This document shows, one piece after another, positions 15,271 through 23,503 of a stretch of 26,389 nt of DNA. Position 1 is the first letter of the stretch; each line of letters opens with the position of its first letter. The position numbers and the translations under genes are program-made. A model generated the notes under the pieces. That model did no database searches. It worked only from the letters and a program-made list of their open reading frames with translations, and was not told where the DNA came from. Origin of the DNA: a virus; the IMG/VR virus record IMGVR_UViG_3300030450_000714, positions 1-26,389 of that record. One strand, 5' to 3'.

Positions 15271-18200
15271 TGTTATAGATCCTGCACAGAATCCTATTGA
15301 TTCTAGTTTACAATCACTAGATAACTTTACTAATGAACGTGCAGATTTTTATGAAAAACAAGAACAAGAAAAAGCAAATTCTTTAGAAGCTGCTAGTCAA
15401 CCACCTCCTGATGAATTCTCTGATGTAGGGGATGTAGTTAGAGGTGTAGCAGAGACTGCCTTACAACCTGTATTAGGTGTAGGTGACTTTGCTTCTGATG
15501 CTGTAGGATTAGTACCTTGGCTTAAACCTGTTGATGAATGGTGGGATAATAACTCCTATCGTTCTACTCATCCTGGTCATAAATTACTAAGAGATGCTTC
15601 ATCTATTATTGTACCAACCATGTTAGGTGGTGGTGCTATTGTAGGTAGTGCTAAAGCAGCTACGGCTGCCATGCGTATACCTAGTTATGCAAAAACTCTT
15701 GGTGCTATTGCTGCTTATACTGGTGTAGATACTAGTGTAGCTATGATATCTTCTCATTCTAAAAAAGATGATAACATGGGTGCGGTGCTTAATGACTGGT
15801 TAGGTTGGGATATACCTTGGGCCACTAGAGCTAGTGATAGTCCTGATGTAAGATGGAAAAAGAACGTATTAGAAGCTGCTGGTTTTGCTGGAGGTGTAGA
15901 ACTTCTAGGTGCTGCTTTCACGTTTGGTAGAAAGGCTAAACTTTTCCCAAGGGATGGTGTAGCAGATACAGCTATCAAAACAAGACAAGCTAAATTAAAT
16001 CAGTATGATGATCCACTTACAGCTGCAGTAGAACCTAGAAGAGAAGCTAGAACAGCTGCACAAGTTGAAGAAGGTGCTGATGCTTTGAGACGTGATCCAT
16101 TAGGTGAAGAAGGTTATAATCCTTTTATACATGATATAGGAGAAGATGCTGCTGGTAGAGCTGTTAATGATTTAGAAGCTGATCCTTTATTAGCTAAAGT
16201 AAATCATGCACAGATTCAAAATAATGTAGATACTATTAATGGTAGAGCAGTATCAGTAGCTGACGAATCATTCCAAAAGAGATTTCGTAGAGCAGTTAAT
16301 GGTGATGAACGTGCTTTAGCATTAGATGACTTATTCAATCGTATTACACCTAATGTTGATGCTGTTATTGCTGGTAAAAAAATAAGTGCTGAACAGATTA
16401 ATAGAGCTGTAGATAATTTAACAACTGCTATTCATGGTAAAGATATAACAATCAGAGAATTTGAAATGATTGTTGATGATATGAAAGCAGTTACATTTGG
16501 TGCTAATAAATTCTTAGGTGAAGAAGATTGGATTATAGCCTCTAGAGCTTTAAAAGAGTCTTATGAGAAACTATTTGATCCTAATCAAATGAGAGCTTCA
16601 GCTATGCTTACACAACAAGCTGCTGATACTATTACAGATACAGCCACAGCTGCTAAGATGATCGGTGAAACTGCTGATACATCTAGACAGATGAGTATAA
16701 TCTTTGATAAGGTAGCTCTACTTGCTGATGAAGTTAATGCTAACCAATATATAACTAATAAAGCTCAAGAGTATAGAAGAATCAAACAGCTTGGTGATGA
16801 GTCTGTAGCTATAGATTGGCTGAGAAAACAAGGTGATGACTTTGATGAGTACATAGCTTATAGTAAAGCTAAGACTAATGAGTCACATGAGTTCTTTAAG
16901 AAGACTGCTAAAGAAAACCCTCACTATTATAAGGCATTCCAAATGCTTTATGATAAGACAAATGGTAATGTAGATCAAATACATAAGATGCACGCCTGGG
17001 CAGAAGATAAGATAGGTCTTATTAAGAAAGGTATATACGATAAGAATCCTGAAGTACCTAGTATTATAGTACAAGGTATGCAAACTGCTAGGATAAATAG
17101 TATACTTATGGGTCTCTCACCTGCACGTGCTGCAGTTGGTAACGCAACTCTACTTACAGTTAAACCTATTAGTGTCTTTGCAGGTGCTGCAGTTACAGGT
17201 GATATTGATGCTTTAAAACGTGCTTATCAAGTATATGGTGGTTTCTCAGAGAATATGAAGCGTGGCTTTAAAGTCATGAGGCAAGAATGGAATAATGCTG
17301 TACAACATCCTGAAGAAATGATGATGCGTGGTCGTGCTGACTTAAGGCAAGCTAAGATTGAAGACATGGAGATCTTAGATGAGATTGCTGAAGGTTGGAG
17401 AGCGAATGCTGAGAATGGTAAATTAGCTATGTATAATGTTGCTAAGGGTTTAACCTGGTGGAACAATCAAACATGGACTAAATTAGGTACGTCTGCTCTT
17501 TATTCTATTGACGGATTCCTTAATTCATTCATGGCTAGTGGTATGGCTCGTGCTAAAGCATATGATTATGTGCTTGAGAATAGCCGTGGTGCATTTAAAC
17601 AAGATGATTTCTTGGATATGCAACGAAGGTTATACGATGAAGCTTTCGATTCTAGAGGTGTATTAAAAGATAGAGCAGCTGAAATAGCTTCTAAAGAACT
17701 AGCACTTAACATGGATAATACTGTTGTTAAGAAGTTAGATGCTTTCTTAGAACATGTACCTGCTGCAAGAGGTTTATTCTTATTCCCACGTACAGGTATC
17801 AATGCTTTAGAATTATCTTGGTCATTTAACCCTATGAGTAATCTAGGCCCTGCTATGACTAGAGCTCGTAGAGTTTTAGGTGCAGCTACTAAAGAAGAAA
17901 AGTTAGCAGCACTAGTTGAGCACGGTATTGATGCTAATCAAAACGCAGATGCAGCTTTCACTGCTCTAAGAAATGAGTATATTGGACGTCAAATCATGGG
18001 TAGTACCGTGGTTATGGGTGCTGGTATGCTAGCTTTAGAAGGTAGTCTTACTGGTAATGGACCACAAGATGCTGCAGAAAAGCGTAGATTAATGGGTATG
18101 GGGTGGCAACCTCTGTCTATTAAGAATCCAGTAACTGGACAATGGCATAGTTATAGAGGATATGAACCATTTGATAAGCTATTAGGACTTACAGCTGATG

Positions 18201-19081
18201 TAGTATATCAATCAAACCGTATAGATCAATCTATTACTGAAGATTTCTTTAGAAAAACAGCTTATTCTATTAGTATGAATATAACTAATAGCACATTCCT
18301 CAGTGGATTTAATCCTATTGCAGGTTTAATCTCTGGAGATCCTTCTGCATGGGCACGATTTACAGCTCAACAAGCTGATCAACTACTAATACCATTCAGA
18401 GGAGTGAGAAGCATTCTCAATAACGCTGTTACTCCACAACTTAAAGATGTAGAAAATGACTTCTGGGCTTATCTTCAGAATGCTAATAAGTTTTTATTCA
18501 GTGGTAATGAAAATCTACAAGATTTAGTTGATGTATATACTGGTAGACCTATCAATACTTGGGAACATATGAATGCTTCTGCTAATGCCTTACTACCTGT
18601 ATTCAAAGTTAATGGTGGTATGGAGCCTTGGAGACAATGGTTACTGAGTACTGGTTGGGATGGGCTACAAAAGATGAGAAGAAATAAAATAACTAAAGAA
18701 CCATTAAGCACTAAAGATAGATACTTTATTAATAACTGGATAGCTAATAATGCTAACCTTAAAGGTCAAGTAGAGAGACTTATGACTGAAGGTGATGGCT
18801 TCTGGAATAAAGAACTTGCAGAATATGCCAGAGTTAGAGGTTTAAAGAGTCAAAAAGAACTACCTATAAAAGAAACTTTAATACATAAAGAATTAGATCG
18901 TATCCATGATGAGGCATTTGATTCAGCATGGGATGCTTTAGAAGCTAGAAATGAACAATTCACTTACTTAGGCCGAGAGAAAGTATATAGAAATTGGCAA
19001 TTACAACGGGGTGATACTAGAGGCGCTGCCAAAACACAGAAAAATGTAAACCAATTATTAAAACAAACCCGTAACAAATAG
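15263..19081 (+). CDS. Internal virion protein D (ejection protein), T7 gp16 type
   Basis: A 1272-aa protein, near T7 gp16 (1318 aa), expected in the inner core and, after ejection, at the inner membrane. Start ATG 15263 has GGAGG just upstream. Unlike T7 gp16, the N-terminal ~150 residues show no lytic transglycosylase signature. They instead contain acidic helices and hydrophobic patches (VVRGVAETALQPVLGVGDFA, IIVPTMLGGGAIVGSAKAA). Further hydrophobic segments lie near residues 203-223 and about 605-645 (RINSILMGLSPARAAVGNA), which could insert in membrane. Residues ~740-760 (LNSFMASGMARAKAYDYVL) and the end (YRNWQLQRGDTRGAAKTQK) look like gp16-family regions. Wall digestion must be done by another protein or not be needed. 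Confidence 0.87.
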   Translation: MSDVIDPAQNPIDSSLQSLDNFTNERADFYEKQEQEKANSLEAASQPPPDEFSDVGDVVRGVAETALQPVLGVGDFASDAVGLVPWLKPVDEWWDNNSYRSTHPGHKLLRDASSIIVPTMLGGGAIVGSAKAATAAMRIPSYAKTLGAIAAYTGVDTSVAMISSHSKKDDNMGAVLNDWLGWDIPWATRASDSPDVRWKKNVLEAAGFAGGVELLGAAFTFGRKAKLFPRDGVADTAIKTRQAKLNQYDDPLTAAVEPRREARTAAQVEEGADALRRDPLGEEGYNPFIHDIGEDAAGRAVNDLEADPLLAKVNHAQIQNNVDTINGRAVSVADESFQKRFRRAVNGDERALALDDLFNRITPNVDAVIAGKKISAEQINRAVDNLTTAIHGKDITIREFEMIVDDMKAVTFGANKFLGEEDWIIASRALKESYEKLFDPNQMRASAMLTQQAADTITDTATAAKMIGETADTSRQMSIIFDKVALLADEVNANQYITNKAQEYRRIKQLGDESVAIDWLRKQGDDFDEYIAYSKAKTNESHEFFKKTAKENPHYYKAFQMLYDKTNGNVDQIHKMHAWAEDKIGLIKKGIYDKNPEVPSIIVQGMQTARINSILMGLSPARAAVGNATLLTVKPISVFAGAAVTGDIDALKRAYQVYGGFSENMKRGFKVMRQEWNNAVQHPEEMMMRGRADLRQAKIEDMEILDEIAEGWRANAENGKLAMYNVAKGLTWWNNQTWTKLGTSALYSIDGFLNSFMASGMARAKAYDYVLENSRGAFKQDDFLDMQRRLYDEAFDSRGVLKDRAAEIASKELALNMDNTVVKKLDAFLEHVPAARGLFLFPRTGINALELSWSFNPMSNLGPAMTRARRVLGAATKEEKLAALVEHGIDANQNADAAFTALRNEYIGRQIMGSTVVMGAGMLALEGSLTGNGPQDAAEKRRLMGMGWQPLSIKNPVTGQWHSYRGYEPFDKLLGLTADVVYQSNRIDQSITEDFFRKTAYSISMNITNSTFLSGFNPIAGLISGDPSAWARFTAQQADQLLIPFRGVRSILNNAVTPQLKDVENDFWAYLQNANKFLFSGNENLQDLVDVYTGRPINTWEHMNASANALLPVFKVNGGMEPWRQWLLSTGWDGLQKMRRNKITKEPLSTKDRYFINNWIANNANLKGQVERLMTEGDGFWNKELAEYARVRGLKSQKELPIKETLIHKELDRIHDEAFDSAWDALEARNEQFTYLGREKVYRNWQLQRGDTRGAAKTQKNVNQLLKQTRNK

Positions 19082-19086
19082 GCATT

Positions 19087-20949
19087 ATGGCTACAACTCA
19101 AAACGTATATACTGGAGACAATACCGCCGTTGACTTTGGTTTCACATTTCCATATTTAAAAGAATCTGACATTAAGGTAAGCCTTGATGGTACAGATCAG
19201 ACAATTACAACTCATTATACTTTACATAATGCAACGACAATAAGATTTGGTACTGCTCCTGCTACAGGAAAGATAGTTAGAGTCTATAGGGATACTGCTA
19301 GTGATAGCTTATCTTCAACTTTCTATCCAGGCTCAGCTATTAGGTCTAATGATCTTAATGATAACTATACTCAGAACTTGTATGTAACACAAGAAGGGGA
19401 GTATGATACAGCTTCTGCTCAGGATTATTCTAAACGATTTATTATCGATGGTGATGGATCTGATACTACTGGAACAGAAGAGCACCCAGTTATAGCTAAT
19501 AGACCTGCTAAACCACAGGGTGTACCTTATGCTATTACAACAGCTGGTAACGCAGTTACAACAGCTAACACTGCATCTACAAATGCGTCAAACGCTGTAA
19601 CTACCGCTAACGCAGCTAATACAACTGCGGCGACAGCTAATGCTACAGCTGGTACAGCGAACACAAACTCGACTAATGCTGTTAATACAGCAAACAGTGC
19701 AGTAACTACAGCTAATAGCGCTGTTAGTACAGCCAATGGTGCGGTTAGTACAGCTAATGCCGCTGATGCTATTGCTGATTCAGCAAAGCTAGCGACTGAT
19801 AGATTGGTTGCGATAACTACTGATGGAGGTTCTACATGGACTCAAACAGGTAATAATACAAATGCATCGACTGATCCTAAGGGTGTTGGTTATGCTATTA
19901 CTACATCAGAATCCGCTGTAACCACTTCTAATAGTGCAGTAAGTACTGCAAACAGTGCAGTTAGTACAGCTAATGGAGCAGTTACAACAGCGAATACAGC
20001 AAATACTACAGCTGGTAATGCGGTGACAACTGCAAATAGTGCAGTGACTACAGCGAATACAGCAAATACTACATCTGCTAGTGCTGTGACGACTGCGAAT
20101 AATGCTGTAACTACTGCTAACGCTGCAAGCGCTGCTGTTGCTGCAGCTGTGACATACACACAGAAAGCTAATGAAGCTGCTTTACAAGGCTTTGCTCCAG
20201 GTGAAGATGCAACTGATAATTTAGGTTATTATGAAGTAACTGATTCAACTAATTTAATTAATGAAGGTTGGGTCCATAGTGGTGTACATTATAAAACACA
20301 AAACATTCCAGCTACTTTTGAAGGGGCTCCCGGTCTTACGGTAAGATTAGAATTTAATTTTAACTCTGCCTCAGGTGCAGATGCTTCTAATCAGAAGACG
20401 TTCACTTATATGAGTTATTTTGCAAATGATCCTGAAGATAGGTACCTACCTAATACAAGAGTTCATTTAGCTGGAACACCAACGACAGGCAATATAAATT
20501 ATTTTACTGTTAAAGTAGCTACGAAAAATGCATTCCATCGTTATAATGGAACCGGATCATCTAATGGATATATACTTAATGGTGAGCAAGCTCCGTTTTT
20601 AGAGTTTACTCCAGGTATGACTTATAGATTTGATCAAGCTGATTCATCTAATGCAAATCATACTTTGAAGTTTTATGAAGAAGCAGATAAAACTACATTG
20701 TACTCAACTGGTGTAACATTAAATGGTACCCCTGGTTCAGCGGGTGCTTATACAGAAATAGTTACAACAGATACATTACCTACAGTTTTACATTATATGT
20801 GTGCTGAGCAGGCTCATGAAGGTAATGGAATACAAACTAACACTGCTTTTGATAGAACTGCGTTGCCAGTTATTGATGGTGGGGATTTCACCCTAACCGC
20901 AAGTTCAGCAACAGTCTCAACTATTTATGACGGAGGAGCGTTTACTTAA
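19087..20949 (+). CDS. Tail fibre protein with T7 gp17-type N-terminus, heptad stalk and cupredoxin-like tip
   Basis: A 620-aa fibre. Residues 1-130 match the T7 gp17 attachment domain (YTGDNTAVDFGFTFPYLKES, SDSLSSTFYPGSAIRSNDLN). Residues about 150-355 form a stalk of seven-residue repeats of the AVTTANS type. The stalk is interrupted once near residues 230-265 by a Gly/Trp-containing spacer (TTDGGSTWTQTGNN). Two ~121-aa stalk modules begin with related strings, PQGVPYAITT and PKGVGYAITT. Residues about 468-585 form a beta domain with NGTPGSAGAYTEI and YMCAEQAH. His525, Cys572 and His577 are placed like type-1 copper ligands of cupredoxins. The trimeric fibre would attach to the gp11/gp12 ring by its N-terminus. 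Confidence 0.88.
   Translation: MATTQNVYTGDNTAVDFGFTFPYLKESDIKVSLDGTDQTITTHYTLHNATTIRFGTAPATGKIVRVYRDTASDSLSSTFYPGSAIRSNDLNDNYTQNLYVTQEGEYDTASAQDYSKRFIIDGDGSDTTGTEEHPVIANRPAKPQGVPYAITTAGNAVTTANTASTNASNAVTTANAANTTAATANATAGTANTNSTNAVNTANSAVTTANSAVSTANGAVSTANAADAIADSAKLATDRLVAITTDGGSTWTQTGNNTNASTDPKGVGYAITTSESAVTTSNSAVSTANSAVSTANGAVTTANTANTTAGNAVTTANSAVTTANTANTTSASAVTTANNAVTTANAASAAVAAAVTYTQKANEAALQGFAPGEDATDNLGYYEVTDSTNLINEGWVHSGVHYKTQNIPATFEGAPGLTVRLEFNFNSASGADASNQKTFTYMSYFANDPEDRYLPNTRVHLAGTPTTGNINYFTVKVATKNAFHRYNGTGSSNGYILNGEQAPFLEFTPGMTYRFDQADSSNANHTLKFYEEADKTTLYSTGVTLNGTPGSAGAYTEIVTTDTLPTVLHYMCAEQAHEGNGIQTNTAFDRTALPVIDGGDFTLTASSATVSTIYDGGAFT
19546..20148 (+). repeat. 21-base heptad repeats coding the fibre stalk
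   Basis: Two blocks (about 19546-19760 and 19905-20148) repeat a 21-base unit coding A-V-T/S-T-A-N-S/T. Examples are the repeated GCAGTTAGTACAGCTAAT-like units. The two blocks belong to a larger duplication of about 363 bases, beginning at about 19519 and about 19882. The repeat gives an alanine-rich coiled-coil stalk and a natural site for unit gain or loss by slippage. Confidence 0.85.
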
Positions 20950-21597
20950 ATGGGTGTACCAAGTCCTAGAACCCCGGTCCGCGTAGCTCGGGGAACTTAT
21001 TCAGTATTGAATACAAATAAAGCTGCACTTGAAGAAGGTGAAGTTTGCTATGCAACAGATGAGAATTCTTTATATGTTAAAGAAGGTAATGATTTAATAG
21101 CACAACAAAGTGCTACAGGTGGTACATTCACTGGTACACATACTTACGATTCAAGTGGTAATGTAGTTATCAATGGATCCTTAGATTATAATGGAGCTGG
21201 TAATGCTACCTTTACTAACGTAGCAGTAGAAAGTGATCTTTGGTGTACTAATAATAGTGGTATTGCGCTTTATGAAACTAGTGGTAATGGTAGTAATAAA
21301 ATTACCATTAAATCACCAGCAGCAGTTACAGCTGATGTAACACTTACGTTACCAGATGGCGATGGTGCGACAGATGAGTTCTTACAGACAAATGGTTCAG
21401 GTGTGTTATCCTGGGGTACCTCTTCATCTGGTGCAACAGGTGGTGGTACTGACGCTATCTTTGTAGAGAACTCTCAAACAATTACAACTAACTATTCAAT
21501 AACAACTAATAAAAACGCCCACTCGGTTGGGCCTCTTTCAATTAACAACAATATCGTTGTTACAATTCCCGCAAACTCAACCTGGTTGGTATCTTAA
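20950..21597 (+). CDS. Fibre-like / adsorption protein, 215 aa
   Basis: A 215-aa protein starting directly after the fibre stop (TAAATG). The N-terminus PRTPVRVARGTYSVLNT and EGEVCYATDENSLYVKEG is a recurrent phage-fibre head motif. It is followed by Gly/Thr/Ser-rich beta strands (NVVINGSLDYNGAGNATF, ADVTLTLPDGDG). The C-terminus has KNAHSVGPLSINNNIVVTIP and ends STWLVS, a common trimeric-fibre tip arrangement ('NA.S.GP..I...V.V.IP.GSTW'). It probably forms part of the distal tail fibre or a separate short fibre. Which host molecule it binds cannot be read from sequence. Confidence 0.78.
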   Translation: MGVPSPRTPVRVARGTYSVLNTNKAALEEGEVCYATDENSLYVKEGNDLIAQQSATGGTFTGTHTYDSSGNVVINGSLDYNGAGNATFTNVAVESDLWCTNNSGIALYETSGNGSNKITIKSPAAVTADVTLTLPDGDGATDEFLQTNGSGVLSWGTSSSGATGGGTDAIFVENSQTITTNYSITTNKNAHSVGPLSINNNIVVTIPANSTWLVS

Positions 21598-21599
21598 TT

Positions 21600-22451
21600 A
21601 TGGCATACGGAAAAATTAAAGCAGACACTCTTGTATATGACAACAGTGGATCTGATGTAGAATTAGCGCTAAGTGACGTAGCTCCTAAAGCTTCGCCTAC
21701 TTTTACTGGAACAGTTAATGCAGCTGCATTGACACTAAGTGGAGATTTAACAGTGAATGGTACAACCACCACTGTGAATTCTACTACACTGAGTGTAGAT
21801 GATAAAAACATTGAACTTGGCTCTGTTGCAAGTCCATCAGATAGCACCGCCGATGGAGGGGGTGTAACCCTTAAAGGCGCTTCAGACAAAACAATCCTAT
21901 GGACAAACTCAACTGATTCTTGGGACTTTAACCAGCACGTTAATGCTGCTACAGGTCAAGAATATAAGATTAATAATGTATCAGTACTAAGTGCAACAAC
22001 ACTTGGATCTTCTGTTGTAGGTAGTTCACTAACTTCAGTAGGTACACTAGCAGGTCTTGACCTTGCTGGTCTTCTAACTGAGCATGTAACAGTTACTGCA
22101 GGTAAACTAAGTGCTACACCTAACCTAGACCTTGCTAATGGCAACGTCTTCCTATTTACAACTCAAGAAACTACAACTGCAACACCTAACCTTCGTTATG
22201 ATGGTTCGACAACGTTGAACAGTAAGATGGCTGTAGGTGATGTTGTTACAGTAGTACTTATTACAACTGCAGCAGCAGGTGGTTTCTGTGCTCAACTGAC
22301 AATTGATGGTGTAGCTGTAACAGAGAACTGGGTTGGAGGTTCCGCACCTTCTGACGGTGGTTCTTCAGGTGTAGATATTCACTCTTATACCATTATCAAA
22401 ACAGCTTCTGCAACATGGACTGTTATTGGTAATCAATCAAAAACTAGCTAA
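21600..22451 (+). CDS. Fibre-like / adsorption protein, 283 aa
   Basis: A 283-aa beta-rich protein. The N-terminus MAYGKIKADTLVYDNSGSDV is a widespread marine-phage fibre head. The middle has triple-beta-helix-like Thr/Ser/Val repeats (FTGTVNAAALTLSGDLTVNG, TVNSTTLSVDDKNIELGS, ADGGGVTLKG). That last string is typical of fibre segments that precede a C-terminal binding domain. Residues about 180-283 form a separate Gly/Thr-rich tip (VVTVVLITTAAAGGF, DIHSYTIIKTASATWTVIGN). It follows its neighbour by 2 bases with no clear Shine-Dalgarno. A virion adsorption role is inferred from family resemblance and position. Confidence 0.8.
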   Translation: MAYGKIKADTLVYDNSGSDVELALSDVAPKASPTFTGTVNAAALTLSGDLTVNGTTTTVNSTTLSVDDKNIELGSVASPSDSTADGGGVTLKGASDKTILWTNSTDSWDFNQHVNAATGQEYKINNVSVLSATTLGSSVVGSSLTSVGTLAGLDLAGLLTEHVTVTAGKLSATPNLDLANGNVFLFTTQETTTATPNLRYDGSTTLNSKMAVGDVVTVVLITTAAAGGFCAQLTIDGVAVTENWVGGSAPSDGGSSGVDIHSYTIIKTASATWTVIGNQSKTS

Positions 22452-22456
22452 CTTTA

Positions 22457-23449
22457 ATGAATTATATTAAAATGGCGCCCTTATCGGGGCTAGCTGGTTA
22501 TGGTGGCGGAACCTCTGGTTTAACACTTGCTGGAGCGGCTGCACCAGATATTTGGTATGGAGATAGAGGTATCGCCAGTCACTCACATACAGGTTATGAA
22601 TATATAACCATTAGTAGTACTGGTAATAGTTCTTCTTTTGGTAGCCAAGTTGAAGCAACTGTTATGTCTGGTGGAATGGGTTCTACCTCTAGATGTATAT
22701 TTTTTGGTGGTTCTTATAACTACGATAACAGTACTGACGACATAGAGTATATAGACCCGACTACAACTGGTAATGGTACAAATTTCGGAGATTTATCAGA
22801 TGACAGAAAGACGATGTTTACAGGATCAGATGGCTCTAGGGGCATAGCTGCTGGAGGCAACTATGGTCAAGGGGATACACTAGTACAAACAATAGAATAT
22901 GTAACCATTGCCACAACTGGTAATGCTTCTAGCTTTGGGACTGGAGTCCAACCAGAATTGTGCATGCAAGGACAGGTCTCTAACGATACATACGCGTTAT
23001 TTGGAGGTGGTGGTAGCTACTCAGGACAAAGCTCATTTGGACAGACCGATGATGTTAGATATGTCACCATACAATCTCCCGGGAATCAGAGTTCCTCGAT
23101 CGGAAATCTCACTGAAGCAAGAAGACAAGGCGCCGCTTGCTGTAGCCCAACAAGAGGCGTTTGGTTTGGTGGGACAGGTGCTAATGCTATTCGAAAAAAT
23201 ATAATAGATTATAGAACTCTAGATAATAGTTCTGAAAACTGTACTGATTTTGGTGATGTCGATACGGCAGTAGGTACCCTCGCTGGAACGGCAAATGAAA
23301 CTAGAGGGGTTTTCCAAGGCGGATACACAGATAGTACGCAAAGTGCAATACGGTATATAACTATAGGCAGTCCGAGTAATAGCTCGACTTTTGGTGCTCT
23401 ATCAGGTAGTAGATATGGCGTAGCAGCAGCTAGTGGCGGTGCAGTATGA
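22457..23449 (+). CDS. Kelch-like beta-propeller adhesin with shared N-terminal anchor
   Basis: A 330-aa protein. Residues 6-28 (KMAPLSGLAGYGGGTSGLTL) are the anchor motif also found at the start of the proteins at 24315 and 25103. The rest is five full ~48-residue repeats, each of the form 'IxYxTIxSxGNxSxFG ... SRG(I/V)xxGG'. A sixth partial repeat closes the C-terminus (IRYITIGSPSNSSTFG). The missing outer strand of the sixth blade appears to be supplied by the N-terminal DIWYGDRGIASHSH. This suggests a six-bladed propeller closed by N- and C-terminal strands. Propellers in fibres bind surface glycans or proteins. Stop TGA overlaps a possible small ORF. Confidence 0.8.
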   Translation: MNYIKMAPLSGLAGYGGGTSGLTLAGAAAPDIWYGDRGIASHSHTGYEYITISSTGNSSSFGSQVEATVMSGGMGSTSRCIFFGGSYNYDNSTDDIEYIDPTTTGNGTNFGDLSDDRKTMFTGSDGSRGIAAGGNYGQGDTLVQTIEYVTIATTGNASSFGTGVQPELCMQGQVSNDTYALFGGGGSYSGQSSFGQTDDVRYVTIQSPGNQSSSIGNLTEARRQGAACCSPTRGVWFGGTGANAIRKNIIDYRTLDNSSENCTDFGDVDTAVGTLAGTANETRGVFQGGYTDSTQSAIRYITIGSPSNSSTFGALSGSRYGVAAASGGAV

Positions 23450-23502
23450 GCCTTATAGTAAGTAAGGTATATAAGAAAAAACAATTCACAAAATCCACCT
23501 AA
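23446..23502 (+). CDS. Possible 18-aa basic peptide
   Basis: ATG 23446 overlaps the propeller gene's stop (ATGA) and opens MSLIVSKVYKKKQFTKST, ending TAA 23500-23502, one base before the next ATG. The peptide is Lys-rich with a short hydrophobic start. Tight ATGA coupling favours translation, but no ribosome-binding site or homologue is known to me and the length is within chance. The alternative is a simple 55-base spacer. Confidence 0.25.
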   Translation: MSLIVSKVYKKKQFTKST

Positions 23503-23503
23503 T

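Noticed and set aside
19546-20148. CRISPR-like regular repeats
   Set aside because: The repeats are contiguous 21-base codon heptads in frame with the fibre gene, with no spacers or leader.
19527-20159. Two antisense ORFs (19527-19736 and 19890-20159) coding Ala/Val/Leu-rich, membrane-like proteins
   Set aside because: They are mirror images of the 21-base stalk repeats. Their hydrophobicity is a by-product of reading the AVTTANS codons in reverse, and neither has an independent ribosome-binding site.
21517-21532. Hairpin GCCCA-TGGGC followed by CTCTTT, looking like a terminator
   Set aside because: It falls inside the coding sequence of the 215-aa fibre protein at the conserved AHSVGPLSI tip motif. 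The stem is only 5 bp and the U tract is poor, so codon constraint explains it.
22908-23204. 98-aa + strand ORF inside the propeller gene
   Set aside because: Out-of-frame shadow of the repeat-rich propeller gene, with no plausible ribosome-binding site or recognisable features.
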